Source: Dyadobacter beijingensis DSM 21582 | Lineage (GTDB): Bacteria > Bacteroidota > Bacteroidia > Cytophagales > Spirosomataceae | Reading direction: 5' to 3' | Assembly (NCBI RefSeq): GCF_000382205.1 | Contig: NZ_KB907786.1 | Span: 496,001 to 560,000, forward strand | DNA length: 64,000 nucleotides | Translations under genes and position numbers: made by a program | The notes under the pieces: generated by a model | Databases searched by the model: none | What the model saw: the letters and a program-made list of their open reading frames with translations, nothing else | Told to the model about the DNA's origin: nothing | In this document: in pieces, positions 9,597 to 18,295 of the stretch | How the letters are laid out: each line of letters opens with the position of its first letter | Position numbering within the stretch: position 1 is the first letter of the stretch

Positions 9597-10426
9597 ATGA
9601 AGCATTTAAAACGCTACGCATTGCTGTGCGCACTATTTCTGTGCGTTTTCGCCTGCTCGAAAGATAAAGACGTGAACGTCGGTTCCGACCAGTCGCGTCT
9701 TTCCAAAGACAAATTCCTGATCACCCAAAGCGAAGCCCTCGCATTGATAGGAAAATCGCAGCGCAACGCGCGGACGACGGAAGCCATTCCGAAGGAGGCT
9801 GAGGGCATGAAAACTTTCGCCGACAGGCAGGGCCGTCTGATATTTTTTGTGATTACCTGCAAAAACGACCTGGGGTTCCTGCTGCTTTCCGCCGACAAGC
9901 GCATGAAACCCGTTCTCGCCTTTTCCGAAAGCGGCACATTCGACCTGGGTACGGACAACCCCGGCATTCAGCTCTGGAAGGATTTGATCGCCGAAAATGC
10001 AGCCGGCGTGAGGCAGAACACAGAAGCACACATTAATATCATCAACGAATGGCGGCAATTTGAGGCGGGTGAAGGGGCAGGTTTCCATACGACAGACCAA
10101 CCAGTGTGGACGCCGGAGGCGAGTTGCGAATACTTTGTAACGCATCCCATTCCACCGAATGTGACGGTGCAGCATTTGACGCATAATCTGGCACGGTGGG
10201 GGCAATGGGAAGCATATAATGCGCATTGCCCGGCCGGGATCACGGTCCCTAATTGTACCAAGTCAGGCACTTTTCCCTGTGGTGCGGCAATCTTGCACAT
10301 CTGCTCCGTGACATAGGAAAAGCAACGGGTGCAACTTACAACACCATAATCCCGGCTTTTGGAATACCGATGTCAGGTTCAGGTTGTCAGACATGGATGG
10401 AGCCTGGCAAAACGGATGATATATAA
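9597..10426 (+). pseudogene. C10 (streptopain-like) peptidase lipoprotein, frameshifted and internally deleted
   Basis: From ATG 9597 the frame encodes 239 residues and stops at 10316. It has a lipoprotein signal (LCVFACSKDKD), then a Spi-like prodomain (FLITQSEALALIG and LGFLLLSADKRMKPVLAFSE). The start of a C10 catalytic domain follows (ARWGQWEAYNAHCP), running to SGTFPCGAA with probable catalytic Cys228. The next family block, NLAHLLRDIGKATGATYN, appears at once in a different frame (10286-10426), resembling SELMADVG..VDMDYG of SpeB. The stretch normally between the Cys and this block is missing, as is the His/Trp C-terminal half. I read this as a deletion plus frameshift. A truncated inhibitor protein still made from the first frame is possible. 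Confidence 0.65.
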
Positions 10427-10467
10427 CAGCGGTAATATGAAAGCATATATTATTATCCCCAACTAGT

Positions 10468-10980
10468 ATGGCAAAGCTTGGTTTATTCTTAACCTATTGG
10501 TTGTTCCTCAAAGGCTGCGTAGGGCCTCTTCATGATCACAACTTCGCTTTAAACAATGCAGACGGCCGCTACATCATGACTGCGCTGATAGATATAACGC
10601 AAGGAAGAGCTATACCCGTTGAACGAGCCGCGGAAAAAAGGTTGGTACGCATTACCTGGATACCGACAGATTCGATTAACAATTACGACAGCGTCTTTCT
10701 GGACCAATCTTATTTCTATCGGTTCAAGTTCTATGATGTGAACGAGAATGAAACGCTATCCTTTCAAGCGGCGCCTGGTGGTGTGGGGTACGATGAGAAA
10801 CATTATCAGGAAAGTCAATGGTTAACTATCAGTGATAGTACAGGCATCCTGGTAGTGCTCGAAAGGGATTCAGGCCGGGGTGTTACAACGCGTTTGATGA
10901 TTAGTAACATCATGAAAAGCACATCCTACCGGGAAGATCTGGACACAATCCGGTATATCTATCGCATGAAATTCAACTAG
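10468..10980 (+). CDS. Putative lipoprotein, unknown function
   Basis: The protein has 170 residues and no family I recognise. It begins with a short hydrophobic segment and a possible lipobox (LFLKGCVG), predicting a periplasmic or outer-membrane lipoprotein. The rest is rich in beta-strand and charged residues. It follows the broken C10 peptidase by 41 bases; small lipoproteins next to C10 genes in Bacteroidota are sometimes inhibitors or chaperones of the protease, but nothing in this sequence proves that. If it was a partner, it is now orphaned. Confidence 0.6.
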   Translation: MAKLGLFLTYWLFLKGCVGPLHDHNFALNNADGRYIMTALIDITQGRAIPVERAAEKRLVRITWIPTDSINNYDSVFLDQSYFYRFKFYDVNENETLSFQAAPGGVGYDEKHYQESQWLTISDSTGILVVLERDSGRGVTTRLMISNIMKSTSYREDLDTIRYIYRMKFN

Positions 10981-10994
10981 CGGCACATGGGCTA

Positions 10995-11034
10995 TTTCCG
11001 GATGCCGCAGTGGATTGCTCGCGGCATCCGGAAA
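10995..11034. terminator. Bidirectional terminator hairpin
   Basis: A perfect 14-bp stem (TTTCCGGATGCCGC, 10995-11008, with its complement 11021-11034) lies between two convergent genes, 14 bases after one stop codon and one base from the other. It carries AAA/TTT at its base for both directions. Confidence 0.8.
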
Positions 11035-11035
11035 T

Positions 11036-11512
11036 TTATTTACTCACCTTATACCGCGCCCGGGCGTAGTATTTTAAAGTTGAAATCTTCAACTGCTTGT
11101 CTTTCAATGCAATCAGCTTGTATTCCTTGAATTCCCCCTGCTTATCCAAAAAGCCGACCACGCAGGATTCCTTGGCCGGACCTTTGCGGACTTCCACTTT
11201 GGGCATAATGCCGAAGTTGGGGATCGTGAGCGTGTCTTCGGCTTCCTGTACCATGTATTCGATCTTCATCAGGAATTTGAAGGTCTCCTTTGTCTCGTAA
11301 ATGTCCACGGCCAGGCGCCAGTCATTGAGGTCGTCTTTGACCTTTTCGCTGTAACTCGCGACGGGGCTGTTTTCGACTTTGTCGCGTGTGAGCGGGATCG
11401 TGTCGTTGATGGCTTTGCCGGAATCGTCGCTGCCCGACGTGGTTTCGCTGCTTTTTTCAGGTTTATTGCAGCACAATAATGCTAAAAGAAGTAAAAAGCT
11501 GTAATGCTTCAT
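11036..11512 (-). CDS. Small putative lipoprotein, unknown function
   Basis: The protein has 158 residues from ATG 11512; a longer frame to 11554 lacks a signal and is rejected. MKHYSFLLLLALLCCNKPEKS is a lipoprotein signal with the lipid-attached Cys at about residue 15. A low-complexity Ser/Asp/Thr linker (residues 20-45) leads to a mixed alpha/beta domain of about 110 residues that I cannot assign. It is divergent from the SpmAB-like gene and converges on the preceding lipoprotein, so it is probably a single-gene unit. Confidence 0.65.
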   Translation of the reverse strand: MKHYSFLLLLALLCCNKPEKSSETTSGSDDSGKAINDTIPLTRDKVENSPVASYSEKVKDDLNDWRLAVDIYETKETFKFLMKIEYMVQEAEDTLTIPNFGIMPKVEVRKGPAKESCVVGFLDKQGEFKEYKLIALKDKQLKISTLKYYARARYKVSK

Positions 11513-11648
11513 GGAAAATCGTTGAGGTTTGTTGATAGGGCTACCTGTTTGCAATATACCTTTGTTATTTGCATTAAAAGAAATATTTTACTCAATGTAT
11601 GATCAAGAAATTATTACCAAACCTGCCTTTTGCACCCCTTAAACAGAC

Positions 11649-12884
11649 ATGGCTTTAAACTATATTTTCGTTTCCTTTTTTGTGATTGCCTTTCTGATTG
11701 CATTCGTGCAATTCATTTTTACAGGCGATGTGCAAACTTTCAAAGCCATTACGGAAGGGATGCTCAAAATGGCGGAAACGGCCGTGATGGACATCGCACT
11801 GCCGCTCACGGGCGTGATGACGTTCTTCCTGGGTATTCTCAATGTCGGTGAAAAAGCAGGCATTATCCACGTGATCGCCCGTTTTATCGGCCCGTTTTTC
11901 AACAAACTTTTTCCCGAAGTCCCGAAAGATCACCCGGCCAACGGCCAGATGATCATGAACTTTTCCGCCAACTTCCTGGGGCTTGATAATGCCGCGACGC
12001 CATTCGGCCTGAAGGCCATGCAAAGCCTGCAAGAGCTCAACCCCAACAAGGATACCGCCTCCAATGCCCAGATCATGTTCCTCGTCCTGCATACTTCCGG
12101 TTTGCAGATCATACCGCTGTCCATCATCGCCCAGCGCGCAATCCTGGGCGCGGAAAGCCCGTCGGACGTTTTCATCCCGTGCGTGGTGGGAACGTATGTG
12201 ACCACCGTTGTAAGTATGATCATCACGGCTGCATGGCAAAAGATCAACCTGTTCAACCGCACCGTGATGCTTGGCCTCGGGAGCGTGACGGCAATGATCG
12301 CATTGATATTGTGGTATTTATCCGGCTTGCCGAAGGAGCAGATCGAAACGGTATCGATCCTGGCGGGCAACTCGGTGCTGTTGGGTGTGGTGGCGATGTT
12401 TTTGGGTTGGGGGATGTATAAAAAAGTCAATGTATTCGAAGCATTTATCGAAGGGGCAAAAGGCGGCTTCACTACTTCCGTGACCATTATACCTTATCTA
12501 GTGGGATTGCTCGTGGCGATCAGCGCATTCCGCAGCTGCGGCGCGATGGACTACCTGATCGACGGCTTGAAATGGCTTTTTGCGACCACCGGCTTCAATA
12601 CCGACTTCACCGACGCATTGCCCGTTGCACTGATGAAACCACTGAGCGGCAGCGGCGCCCGGGCGCTCATGATCGACGCGATGAAGCAATTCGGGCCCGA
12701 TTCATTCATCGGAAGGCTCGTTTGTATTTTCCAGGGCTCGGCCGATACCACCTTATATATCGTCGCACTCTACTTCGGTTCGGTCGGTATCAAGAACACG
12801 CGGTATGCCATTGTAGCAGGCCTGATCGCTGATTTGATCGGTGTCATCGCCGGAATATGGCTTGGCTACCTGTTTTTTCACTGA
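11649..12884 (+). CDS. Nucleoside-recognition domain membrane protein (fused SpmA-SpmB)
   Basis: The protein has 411 residues and about ten hydrophobic segments. Two related halves are visible: residues 1-200 are SpmA-like (MKMAETAVMDIALPLTGVMTF is split by a short helix, then NFLGLDNAATPFGLKAM) and residues 230-411 are SpmB-like (KPLSGSGARALMID, FQGSADTTLYI). In Bacillus, SpmA and SpmB are separate proteins needed for spore core dehydration. In non-sporing Bacteroidota the fused form has no settled role and is annotated as nucleoside recognition. It appears monocistronic. Confidence 0.85.
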   Translation: MALNYIFVSFFVIAFLIAFVQFIFTGDVQTFKAITEGMLKMAETAVMDIALPLTGVMTFFLGILNVGEKAGIIHVIARFIGPFFNKLFPEVPKDHPANGQMIMNFSANFLGLDNAATPFGLKAMQSLQELNPNKDTASNAQIMFLVLHTSGLQIIPLSIIAQRAILGAESPSDVFIPCVVGTYVTTVVSMIITAAWQKINLFNRTVMLGLGSVTAMIALILWYLSGLPKEQIETVSILAGNSVLLGVVAMFLGWGMYKKVNVFEAFIEGAKGGFTTSVTIIPYLVGLLVAISAFRSCGAMDYLIDGLKWLFATTGFNTDFTDALPVALMKPLSGSGARALMIDAMKQFGPDSFIGRLVCIFQGSADTTLYIVALYFGSVGIKNTRYAIVAGLIADLIGVIAGIWLGYLFFH

Positions 12885-12920
12885 TTAGAAGGCATATGCC
12901 GGAAATCGCCCTTTACCACG

Positions 12921-12958
12921 GAAATGCAACCGTCCGTACCAAATGGATGGTCGCATTT
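12921..12958 (+). terminator. Possible terminator hairpin after the SpmAB-like gene
   Basis: AAATGC-A-ACCGTCC pairs with GGATGGT-C-GCATTT across a loop of ten or so bases, with one G-T pair and one internal mismatch. The T-tract is short, so it is weaker than the other terminators here. Confidence 0.4.
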
Positions 12959-13000
12959 TGAGGTAACCACTAATATTGATCATCTAACTCTAAACCGCTT

Positions 13001-14494
13001 ATGTTTCATTCTTTACGCTATTCCGCACTGGTTTTGGCTTTGTTTTGGGGTGTAACCGTGCCCGGAACCGTTTGCGCGCAAAAAAATGTAGACCAGCCGG
13101 CCAACACCTATTCGCTGGAAGACTGCATCCGGATCGCCCTTGAAACTAACCCGCAGGTCAAGCAATCGGAGATCACCGTTCAAACCAACGGCAACACTTA
13201 CGAGCAGTCGAAATGGCAGCGGTGGCCGAGTATCAGTTTCAGCGCCAGCCAGGGTTTCCGGTCCGGCCGTAACATCGATCCCTTCACCAACCAGTTCGTT
13301 CAGCAGAATGTGAGCTCGAACAACTACCAGCTCGGTGGCCAGGTGACGCTTTTCAGCGGTTTTCAGATCAGTAATAATATCAAATTCAATAACGCCAATT
13401 ATCAGGCGAGCGCGAAAGACCTGGAAGCGTCGCGCAATGACATTATGCTCAACGTCGCGCTATCCTATTTGCAGGTTGTGAGTAACGAAGAGCTGATTAT
13501 CGTCGCCCAGCGTCAGGTGGATGCTTCCAATTTGCAGGTGGACCGTACCGCCAAGCTGGTGGAAGCAGGGACATTGGCAGAAAGCAATCTCCTCGATTTG
13601 AAATCGCAGCTGGCAAACGATGAACTGGCACTCGTAAATGCCCAGAATAACCTGGAAACGGCCAAGCTGAATTTAAAACAATACATGAACATGCCTGGCA
13701 GCGAGGTGATCAACGTCGTGAAGATCCCCGTGAAAGACCCGACCTTACAGGCATACGATGCGAGCATCCAGGAAATTTATGAAACCGCATTGAACAACCT
13801 GCCGCAAATGAAAGCGGCCAACCTGCGCATTGAAGCTTCGAAAATCAATGTCGATCTGGCGAAAGGAGCAGGAATGCCTACCTTGACACTGAACGGTGGC
13901 GTTTACACGGCCTATTCGAGCGCGGCACCGAAAGAACGATTCGTGGGCGACGGCTCCGGCAACACCACGATCGACGTCCCTTCCACGACCGAGTATGTGA
14001 TTGTTGACAACAAACAGGTGCCCATTGTACAGCGCATTACCGCGCCGAACGGCTCCATACAGAGTTTCCGCTATTTTAACCAGCTCGATTTTAACCGTAA
14101 CTCGGCCATCAACCTGAACCTCTCGATCCCGATCTTCAACAATTTCAGGACGAAATACAATGTGGCCAATGCCAAATTGCAGCAGAAAACCTACGAATAC
14201 CAGGCCCAGCAAGTGCAGCTGACGATCCGCAAAAACGTGGAGCAAGCCTACATCGACATGACGAATGCCGCCAAACGCTACTCCGCCACCGTGAACCAGG
14301 TGCGCGCATTGACGGAAACATTCCGCGTATCGCAGGTACGTTTCGACGTCGGCGCGATCAACTCCGTGGAGTACAATATCGCGAAAGCAAACCTCGACAG
14401 GGCCAATGGTAACCTGGTGCAAACCAAGTACGATTATGTTTTCAGGACCAAAATCCTGGATTTCTATATGAACCGCCCACTTTCTGATTTCTAA
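13001..14494 (+). CDS. TolC-family outer-membrane efflux protein
   Basis: The protein has 497 residues. A signal peptide ends near residue 26 (GTVCAQ). Two outer-membrane efflux repeats follow: long helices with YSLEDCIRIALETNPQVKQSE at the start (the usual TolC opening) and a second copy around residues 255-480. It should form the trimeric outer-membrane channel of a tripartite exporter. The membrane-fusion protein gene follows after 50 bases in the same direction, forming an operon. No inner-membrane pump or ATPase is encoded next to them, so the third component must be elsewhere. Confidence 0.92.
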   Translation: MFHSLRYSALVLALFWGVTVPGTVCAQKNVDQPANTYSLEDCIRIALETNPQVKQSEITVQTNGNTYEQSKWQRWPSISFSASQGFRSGRNIDPFTNQFVQQNVSSNNYQLGGQVTLFSGFQISNNIKFNNANYQASAKDLEASRNDIMLNVALSYLQVVSNEELIIVAQRQVDASNLQVDRTAKLVEAGTLAESNLLDLKSQLANDELALVNAQNNLETAKLNLKQYMNMPGSEVINVVKIPVKDPTLQAYDASIQEIYETALNNLPQMKAANLRIEASKINVDLAKGAGMPTLTLNGGVYTAYSSAAPKERFVGDGSGNTTIDVPSTTEYVIVDNKQVPIVQRITAPNGSIQSFRYFNQLDFNRNSAINLNLSIPIFNNFRTKYNVANAKLQQKTYEYQAQQVQLTIRKNVEQAYIDMTNAAKRYSATVNQVRALTETFRVSQVRFDVGAINSVEYNIAKANLDRANGNLVQTKYDYVFRTKILDFYMNRPLSDF

Positions 14495-14544
14495 AATTCT
14501 CCGTTTTATCAGCAACCAATCTTAAAAATCGTAATCAAAAAAAT

Positions 14545-15978
14545 ATGGCACGTAAATCTTCGAAGCAGATCTGGTGGATAACGGGAGGTGTGGTGGTGTT
14601 GCTCTTGGTTGGTTTGTTTGGGGCAAAACAGGCAGGCCTCATCGGTAAACCCAAGACAACGGAAGTGGAGTATGCGGTAGTCAAGAAATCGGACATTATC
14701 GAGCGCGTGAGCGCGTCGGGCAAGGTGCAGCCCGAAGTGGAAGTGAAGCTCAGCCCCGACGTTTCCGGGGAGATCATCGCATTGAACGTCGCCGAAGGCG
14801 ATTCGGTGGTGAAGGGCCAGCTGCTGCTGAAAATCCGCCCGGACAACTATGAATCGCTCATGGCCCGTGCGCAGGCTTCGGTCAATTCGAGCAAGGCCAA
14901 CTACGAGCAGACCAAGGCGATGGTGGCACAGGCCGAGGCGCGCCTCGTGCAGGCGAAAGCCAATTACGACCGAAACAAGAAACTTTTTGCCGATAAAGTC
15001 ATTTCATCGGCCGATTTCGAATCGTTCGCGTCGAGCTTTGGCGTGGCGCAGCAGGACGTGGAATCGGCAAAAGCCAATGTGGCAGCGGCGCTTTTCAACA
15101 TCAAAAGTGCAGAGGCAAGTATGCGGGATGCGGCGGAAAACCTGCGTAAAACCAATATCTACGCGCCGGTGAGCGGCATTGTTTCCCTGCTGAATGTAGA
15201 AGCCGGCGAACGCGTGGTAGGTACTTCGCAGATGGCCGGTACGGAAATGATGCGCATTGCCAACCTGGCCGACATGGAAGTGCGGGTGAATGTGAATGAA
15301 AACGACATTGTGCGGGTATCGATCGGCGATACGGCGGAGATCGACGTGGATGCTTACAGCTCGTCGGGCCGCAAGTTCAAAGGTGTGGTGAAGGAGATTG
15401 CCAACACCGCGGCGGGCCTTGCCTCGCTATCGTCCTCATCGACCGCGGCGGCGAGCACATCGGCGGATGCGGTGACGGAGTTTCAGGTCAAAGTGAAAAT
15501 CCTGAACGAGTCATTCAAAGACCTCATGAGCGCGCGCTCCAAAAAGTCCTATCCGTTCAAACCCGGTATGACGGCCTCGGTGGAAGTCATTACGGAGCGT
15601 AAAAACGGCGTGGTATCCGTGCCGATCGCGGCGGTAACCACGCGCGGAGGCACGGCGCAGGTAATTCCCGGCTCGGGCGACGGCAGCAATAACAATGCAC
15701 CGGCGAACGAGGACGACGATAAGAAGCCCAAAAAACAGGAAGTGATCAAGGAAGTGGTATTCATCGATGTGAACGGCAAAGCGGAAATGAAGGAAGTGAA
15801 GACCGGTATCAGCGACTTTGAAAACATTGAAATACTCTCCGGACTGAAAGCCGGTGACAAGATTATCTCAGGGCCGTATATAGCTGTATCCAAAAACCTG
15901 AACAACGGTGACCTGGTGGAAAAAAAGAAGGAAGAACCGAAAAAAGATTCGAAAAAATCAAATGAAAACCCGAACTGA
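14545..15978 (+). CDS. Efflux periplasmic adaptor (membrane-fusion protein, MacA/HlyD-like)
   Basis: The protein has 477 residues. A single N-terminal membrane anchor (residues 8-28) precedes a biotinyl-lipoyl-like half-domain (VSASGKVQPEVEVKLSPDV, ending near residue 80). A helical hairpin rich in Ala/Gln covers residues 100-200. The second lipoyl half (NIYAPVSGIVSLLNVEAGERV), a beta-barrel and a membrane-proximal domain follow. A Lys-rich tail closes the protein. It bridges an inner-membrane pump to the TolC-like channel encoded just upstream. The unit ends at a terminator 50 bases downstream, with no MacB or RND gene present. Confidence 0.92.
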   Translation: MARKSSKQIWWITGGVVVLLLVGLFGAKQAGLIGKPKTTEVEYAVVKKSDIIERVSASGKVQPEVEVKLSPDVSGEIIALNVAEGDSVVKGQLLLKIRPDNYESLMARAQASVNSSKANYEQTKAMVAQAEARLVQAKANYDRNKKLFADKVISSADFESFASSFGVAQQDVESAKANVAAALFNIKSAEASMRDAAENLRKTNIYAPVSGIVSLLNVEAGERVVGTSQMAGTEMMRIANLADMEVRVNVNENDIVRVSIGDTAEIDVDAYSSSGRKFKGVVKEIANTAAGLASLSSSSTAAASTSADAVTEFQVKVKILNESFKDLMSARSKKSYPFKPGMTASVEVITERKNGVVSVPIAAVTTRGGTAQVIPGSGDGSNNNAPANEDDDKKPKKQEVIKEVVFIDVNGKAEMKEVKTGISDFENIEILSGLKAGDKIISGPYIAVSKNLNNGDLVEKKKEEPKKDSKKSNENPN

Positions 15979-16027
15979 TGCGTTGTAAAAAAGTAATAAG
16001 TTCGATTTAGTTTAGGTTAAAAAGGAA

Positions 16028-16060
16028 AATCCTTGCGGCTTTGCTGCAAGGATTTTTTAT
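16028..16060 (+). terminator. Intrinsic terminator of the TolC/adaptor operon
   Basis: AATCCTTGC pairs with GCAAGGATT around a short loop and is followed by TTTTTATTTT. It is a clear rho-independent terminator. Confidence 0.88.
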
Positions 16061-16111
16061 TTTCATCGATTTTGGCCCCATATTTCCGCTAAATTCTGAC
16101 ATTACCTCCGA

Positions 16112-17119
16112 ATGAGTTTATTCAATCATATCAAAATCGCTGTGATCGGCGGCGGCAGCTGGGCTACCGCGCTCATCAAGATCCTTTGCGAACAAAACAA
16201 CGTCCAGATCCGTTGGTGGCTTCGTAACCAGAAGGATATCGACCACATCCGCAAGTTCAACCACAATCCGAGCTATCTCAGCGACGTCGTGCTTTCCCCG
16301 AAAAAGGTGAAGGTTTTTGAAAAAACGGCAGACGCCGTCAAAGGTGCCGATTATGTGATCCTGGCAGTGCCCGCCGCATTCATCCAGGAATCGTTGCAGC
16401 ATCTTTCGGCGAAGCATTTGCAGGGAAAACGCATTGTATCGGCCATTAAAGGAATGGTACCCGAGAAAAACGCCCTCGTAACCGACTGGGCCGCCGAAGC
16501 ATTCGGCATTGAAATGAAGGATACCTGCGTGATCGCGGGACCTTGCCACGCCGAGGAAGTGGCTTTGGAAAAACAATCCTACCTCACCATCGCGTCTACG
16601 GAATGCCCCGCGGCCGAAGATTTTGCCCAGCTGATGACCTGCCGTTACGTCACGGCCAATGCGCTCGACGACCTCTACGGCGTGGAGTATGCGGCGATCA
16701 TGAAAAATATCGTCGCGCTCGCGTGCGGGATCACGCACGGGCTTGGGTATGGAGATAATTTTCAGGCGGTACTCGTATCCAACGCCATGCAGGAGATCGG
16801 CAGCCTCGTGACGGCCCTCGACCCGCGCGAACGAAACCTCAGTTCCTCCGCCTACCTGGGTGATTTGCTCGTAACAGCCTATTCGCAATTCAGCCGCAAC
16901 CGGCTGTTCGGAAATATGGTCGGCCGCGGGTACAGCGTCAAGGCGGCCCAGCTCGAAATGAAGATGATCGCGGAGGGGTATTATGCCACGAAGAGTATCC
17001 ACGAGCTCAACAAGACTTATCACGTCAATTTACCCATTACCAGCGCGGTGTACAGCATTCTGTACGAAGAGCAGGCACCTGCCGCGGTGATGAACGAGTT
17101 GAAGAAGTTGCTCAAATAG
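16112..17119 (+). CDS. gpsA: Glycerol-3-phosphate dehydrogenase [NAD(P)+]
   Basis: The protein has 335 residues, the normal length for GpsA. The nucleotide-binding motif AVIGGGSWATAL is at residues 10-21. AIKGM and AGPCHAEEVA (family motif GPS/C-x-A-E) lie in the middle. Catalytic Lys is in GVEYAAIMKNIVALACGI at about residue 197, and AYLGDLLVTAYS follows. It reduces dihydroxyacetone phosphate to sn-glycerol 3-phosphate, the backbone of phospholipids, in the cytoplasm. It is flanked by terminators and other-function genes, so it is likely monocistronic and housekeeping. Confidence 0.95.
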   Translation: MSLFNHIKIAVIGGGSWATALIKILCEQNNVQIRWWLRNQKDIDHIRKFNHNPSYLSDVVLSPKKVKVFEKTADAVKGADYVILAVPAAFIQESLQHLSAKHLQGKRIVSAIKGMVPEKNALVTDWAAEAFGIEMKDTCVIAGPCHAEEVALEKQSYLTIASTECPAAEDFAQLMTCRYVTANALDDLYGVEYAAIMKNIVALACGITHGLGYGDNFQAVLVSNAMQEIGSLVTALDPRERNLSSSAYLGDLLVTAYSQFSRNRLFGNMVGRGYSVKAAQLEMKMIAEGYYATKSIHELNKTYHVNLPITSAVYSILYEEQAPAAVMNELKKLLK

Positions 17120-17176
17120 TAGCCCTTTTTCCGTTCCTGCGGGTATTTTGCAAAACGTTCAACCTTTTTTTAATCC

Positions 17177-18292
17177 ATGTTAACAAACAGAAAGCAAACT
17201 ATCCGGCTCGCGGCCTCACTACTGCTGGGGTCCATTGTGATGACGTCCTGCGGCTCTAAAAAGACGGAAACGGCTGAAAACAAGCAGGCCGACTCGCTCG
17301 CGAACGACAAGGAATTTGTGTTCGGCGACCAGCGCCCGTTCCCGCAATGTCACGCATCCACATTGGTAAAGCTCGACGACGGACAGTTTCTCGTAGCATG
17401 GTTTGGCGGTACCGAAGAAAAGAACCCCGACGTGGGCATCTGGCTCTCGAAAGGCAGGCCCGGCCATTGGAGCGCGCCTATTGAAGTAGCCAAAATCCGC
17501 GAGGATGCGCACTGGAACCCGGTTTTGCAAAAAACCGCCGATGGAAAGGTGATATTGTATTTCAAAGTAGGGAAAGAGATCGCGCAATGGGAAACCTGGG
17601 TGAAAACTTCTGCCGACAATGGTGAAACATGGTCGGAGGCTTATGAGCTCGTGAAGGGTGACAAGGGCGGCCGCGGACCGGTAAAAGATAAACTGATCGA
17701 GCTATCGAACGGCGACTGGCTCGCGGGGGCCTCCAACGAGGTGAACCGCTGGGAAGTGTTTGTAGACCGTAGTACCGATAAAGGTAAGACCTGGACGGCC
17801 AGCCCGTATTTCAAGATCGATACGATGGAGATCAAAGGGAAGGGCGCGATCCAGCCTACCTTGTGGGAATCCGAGCCGGGGCAGGTGCATATGCTCGTGC
17901 GCACGACGGGCGGCGTCATCGGGCGCAGCGACTCCAAAGACAACGGTAAAACATGGTCTGAAATTAAAAAGACTGCATTGCCCAACCCGAACAGCGGTAT
18001 CGACCTGACCAGGCTGCCGGACGGCACATTGGTACTCGCCTACAACCCGGACGATCATAACTGGGGCTCCCGCTCGCCGCTGTCGCTGATCCTATCATAC
18101 GACGACGGCCAGAACTGGACGGATAAAATCGATATTGCTACCGGCAAAAAAGAGGACGAATATTCTTACCCGGCCGTGATCAGCTGGGGCGATTCGGTGG
18201 CCGTTACCTACACATTTAACCGCCGCAAAATTGCATTCTGGACGGGTAGCAAGAAAGATATCGTCGATCTGGCGGCGAAAAACAAGAAATAA
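17177..18292 (+). CDS. Sialidase-like (BNR repeat) lipoprotein
   Basis: The protein has 371 residues. A lipoprotein signal (LLGSIVMTSCGSKK) places the mature protein on a membrane. The rest is a six-bladed sialidase fold with at least four Asp-boxes: SADNGETW, STDKGKTW, SKDNGKTW and SYDDGQNW. An early HAST segment with FGGTEEKNPDVGIW resembles the active-site region of sialidase-family hydrolases. Bacteroidota have many such proteins acting on rhamnogalacturonan or other glycans, not only sialic acid, so substrate is left open. It converges on the helicase gene with three bases between stops. Confidence 0.85.
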   Translation: MLTNRKQTIRLAASLLLGSIVMTSCGSKKTETAENKQADSLANDKEFVFGDQRPFPQCHASTLVKLDDGQFLVAWFGGTEEKNPDVGIWLSKGRPGHWSAPIEVAKIREDAHWNPVLQKTADGKVILYFKVGKEIAQWETWVKTSADNGETWSEAYELVKGDKGGRGPVKDKLIELSNGDWLAGASNEVNRWEVFVDRSTDKGKTWTASPYFKIDTMEIKGKGAIQPTLWESEPGQVHMLVRTTGGVIGRSDSKDNGKTWSEIKKTALPNPNSGIDLTRLPDGTLVLAYNPDDHNWGSRSPLSLILSYDDGQNWTDKIDIATGKKEDEYSYPAVISWGDSVAVTYTFNRRKIAFWTGSKKDIVDLAAKNKK

Positions 18293-18295
18293 CAC

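Noticed and set aside
13001..15978. Complete drug efflux pump operon
   Set aside because: Only the outer-membrane channel and adaptor are present, then a terminator; no RND or ABC pump gene follows.
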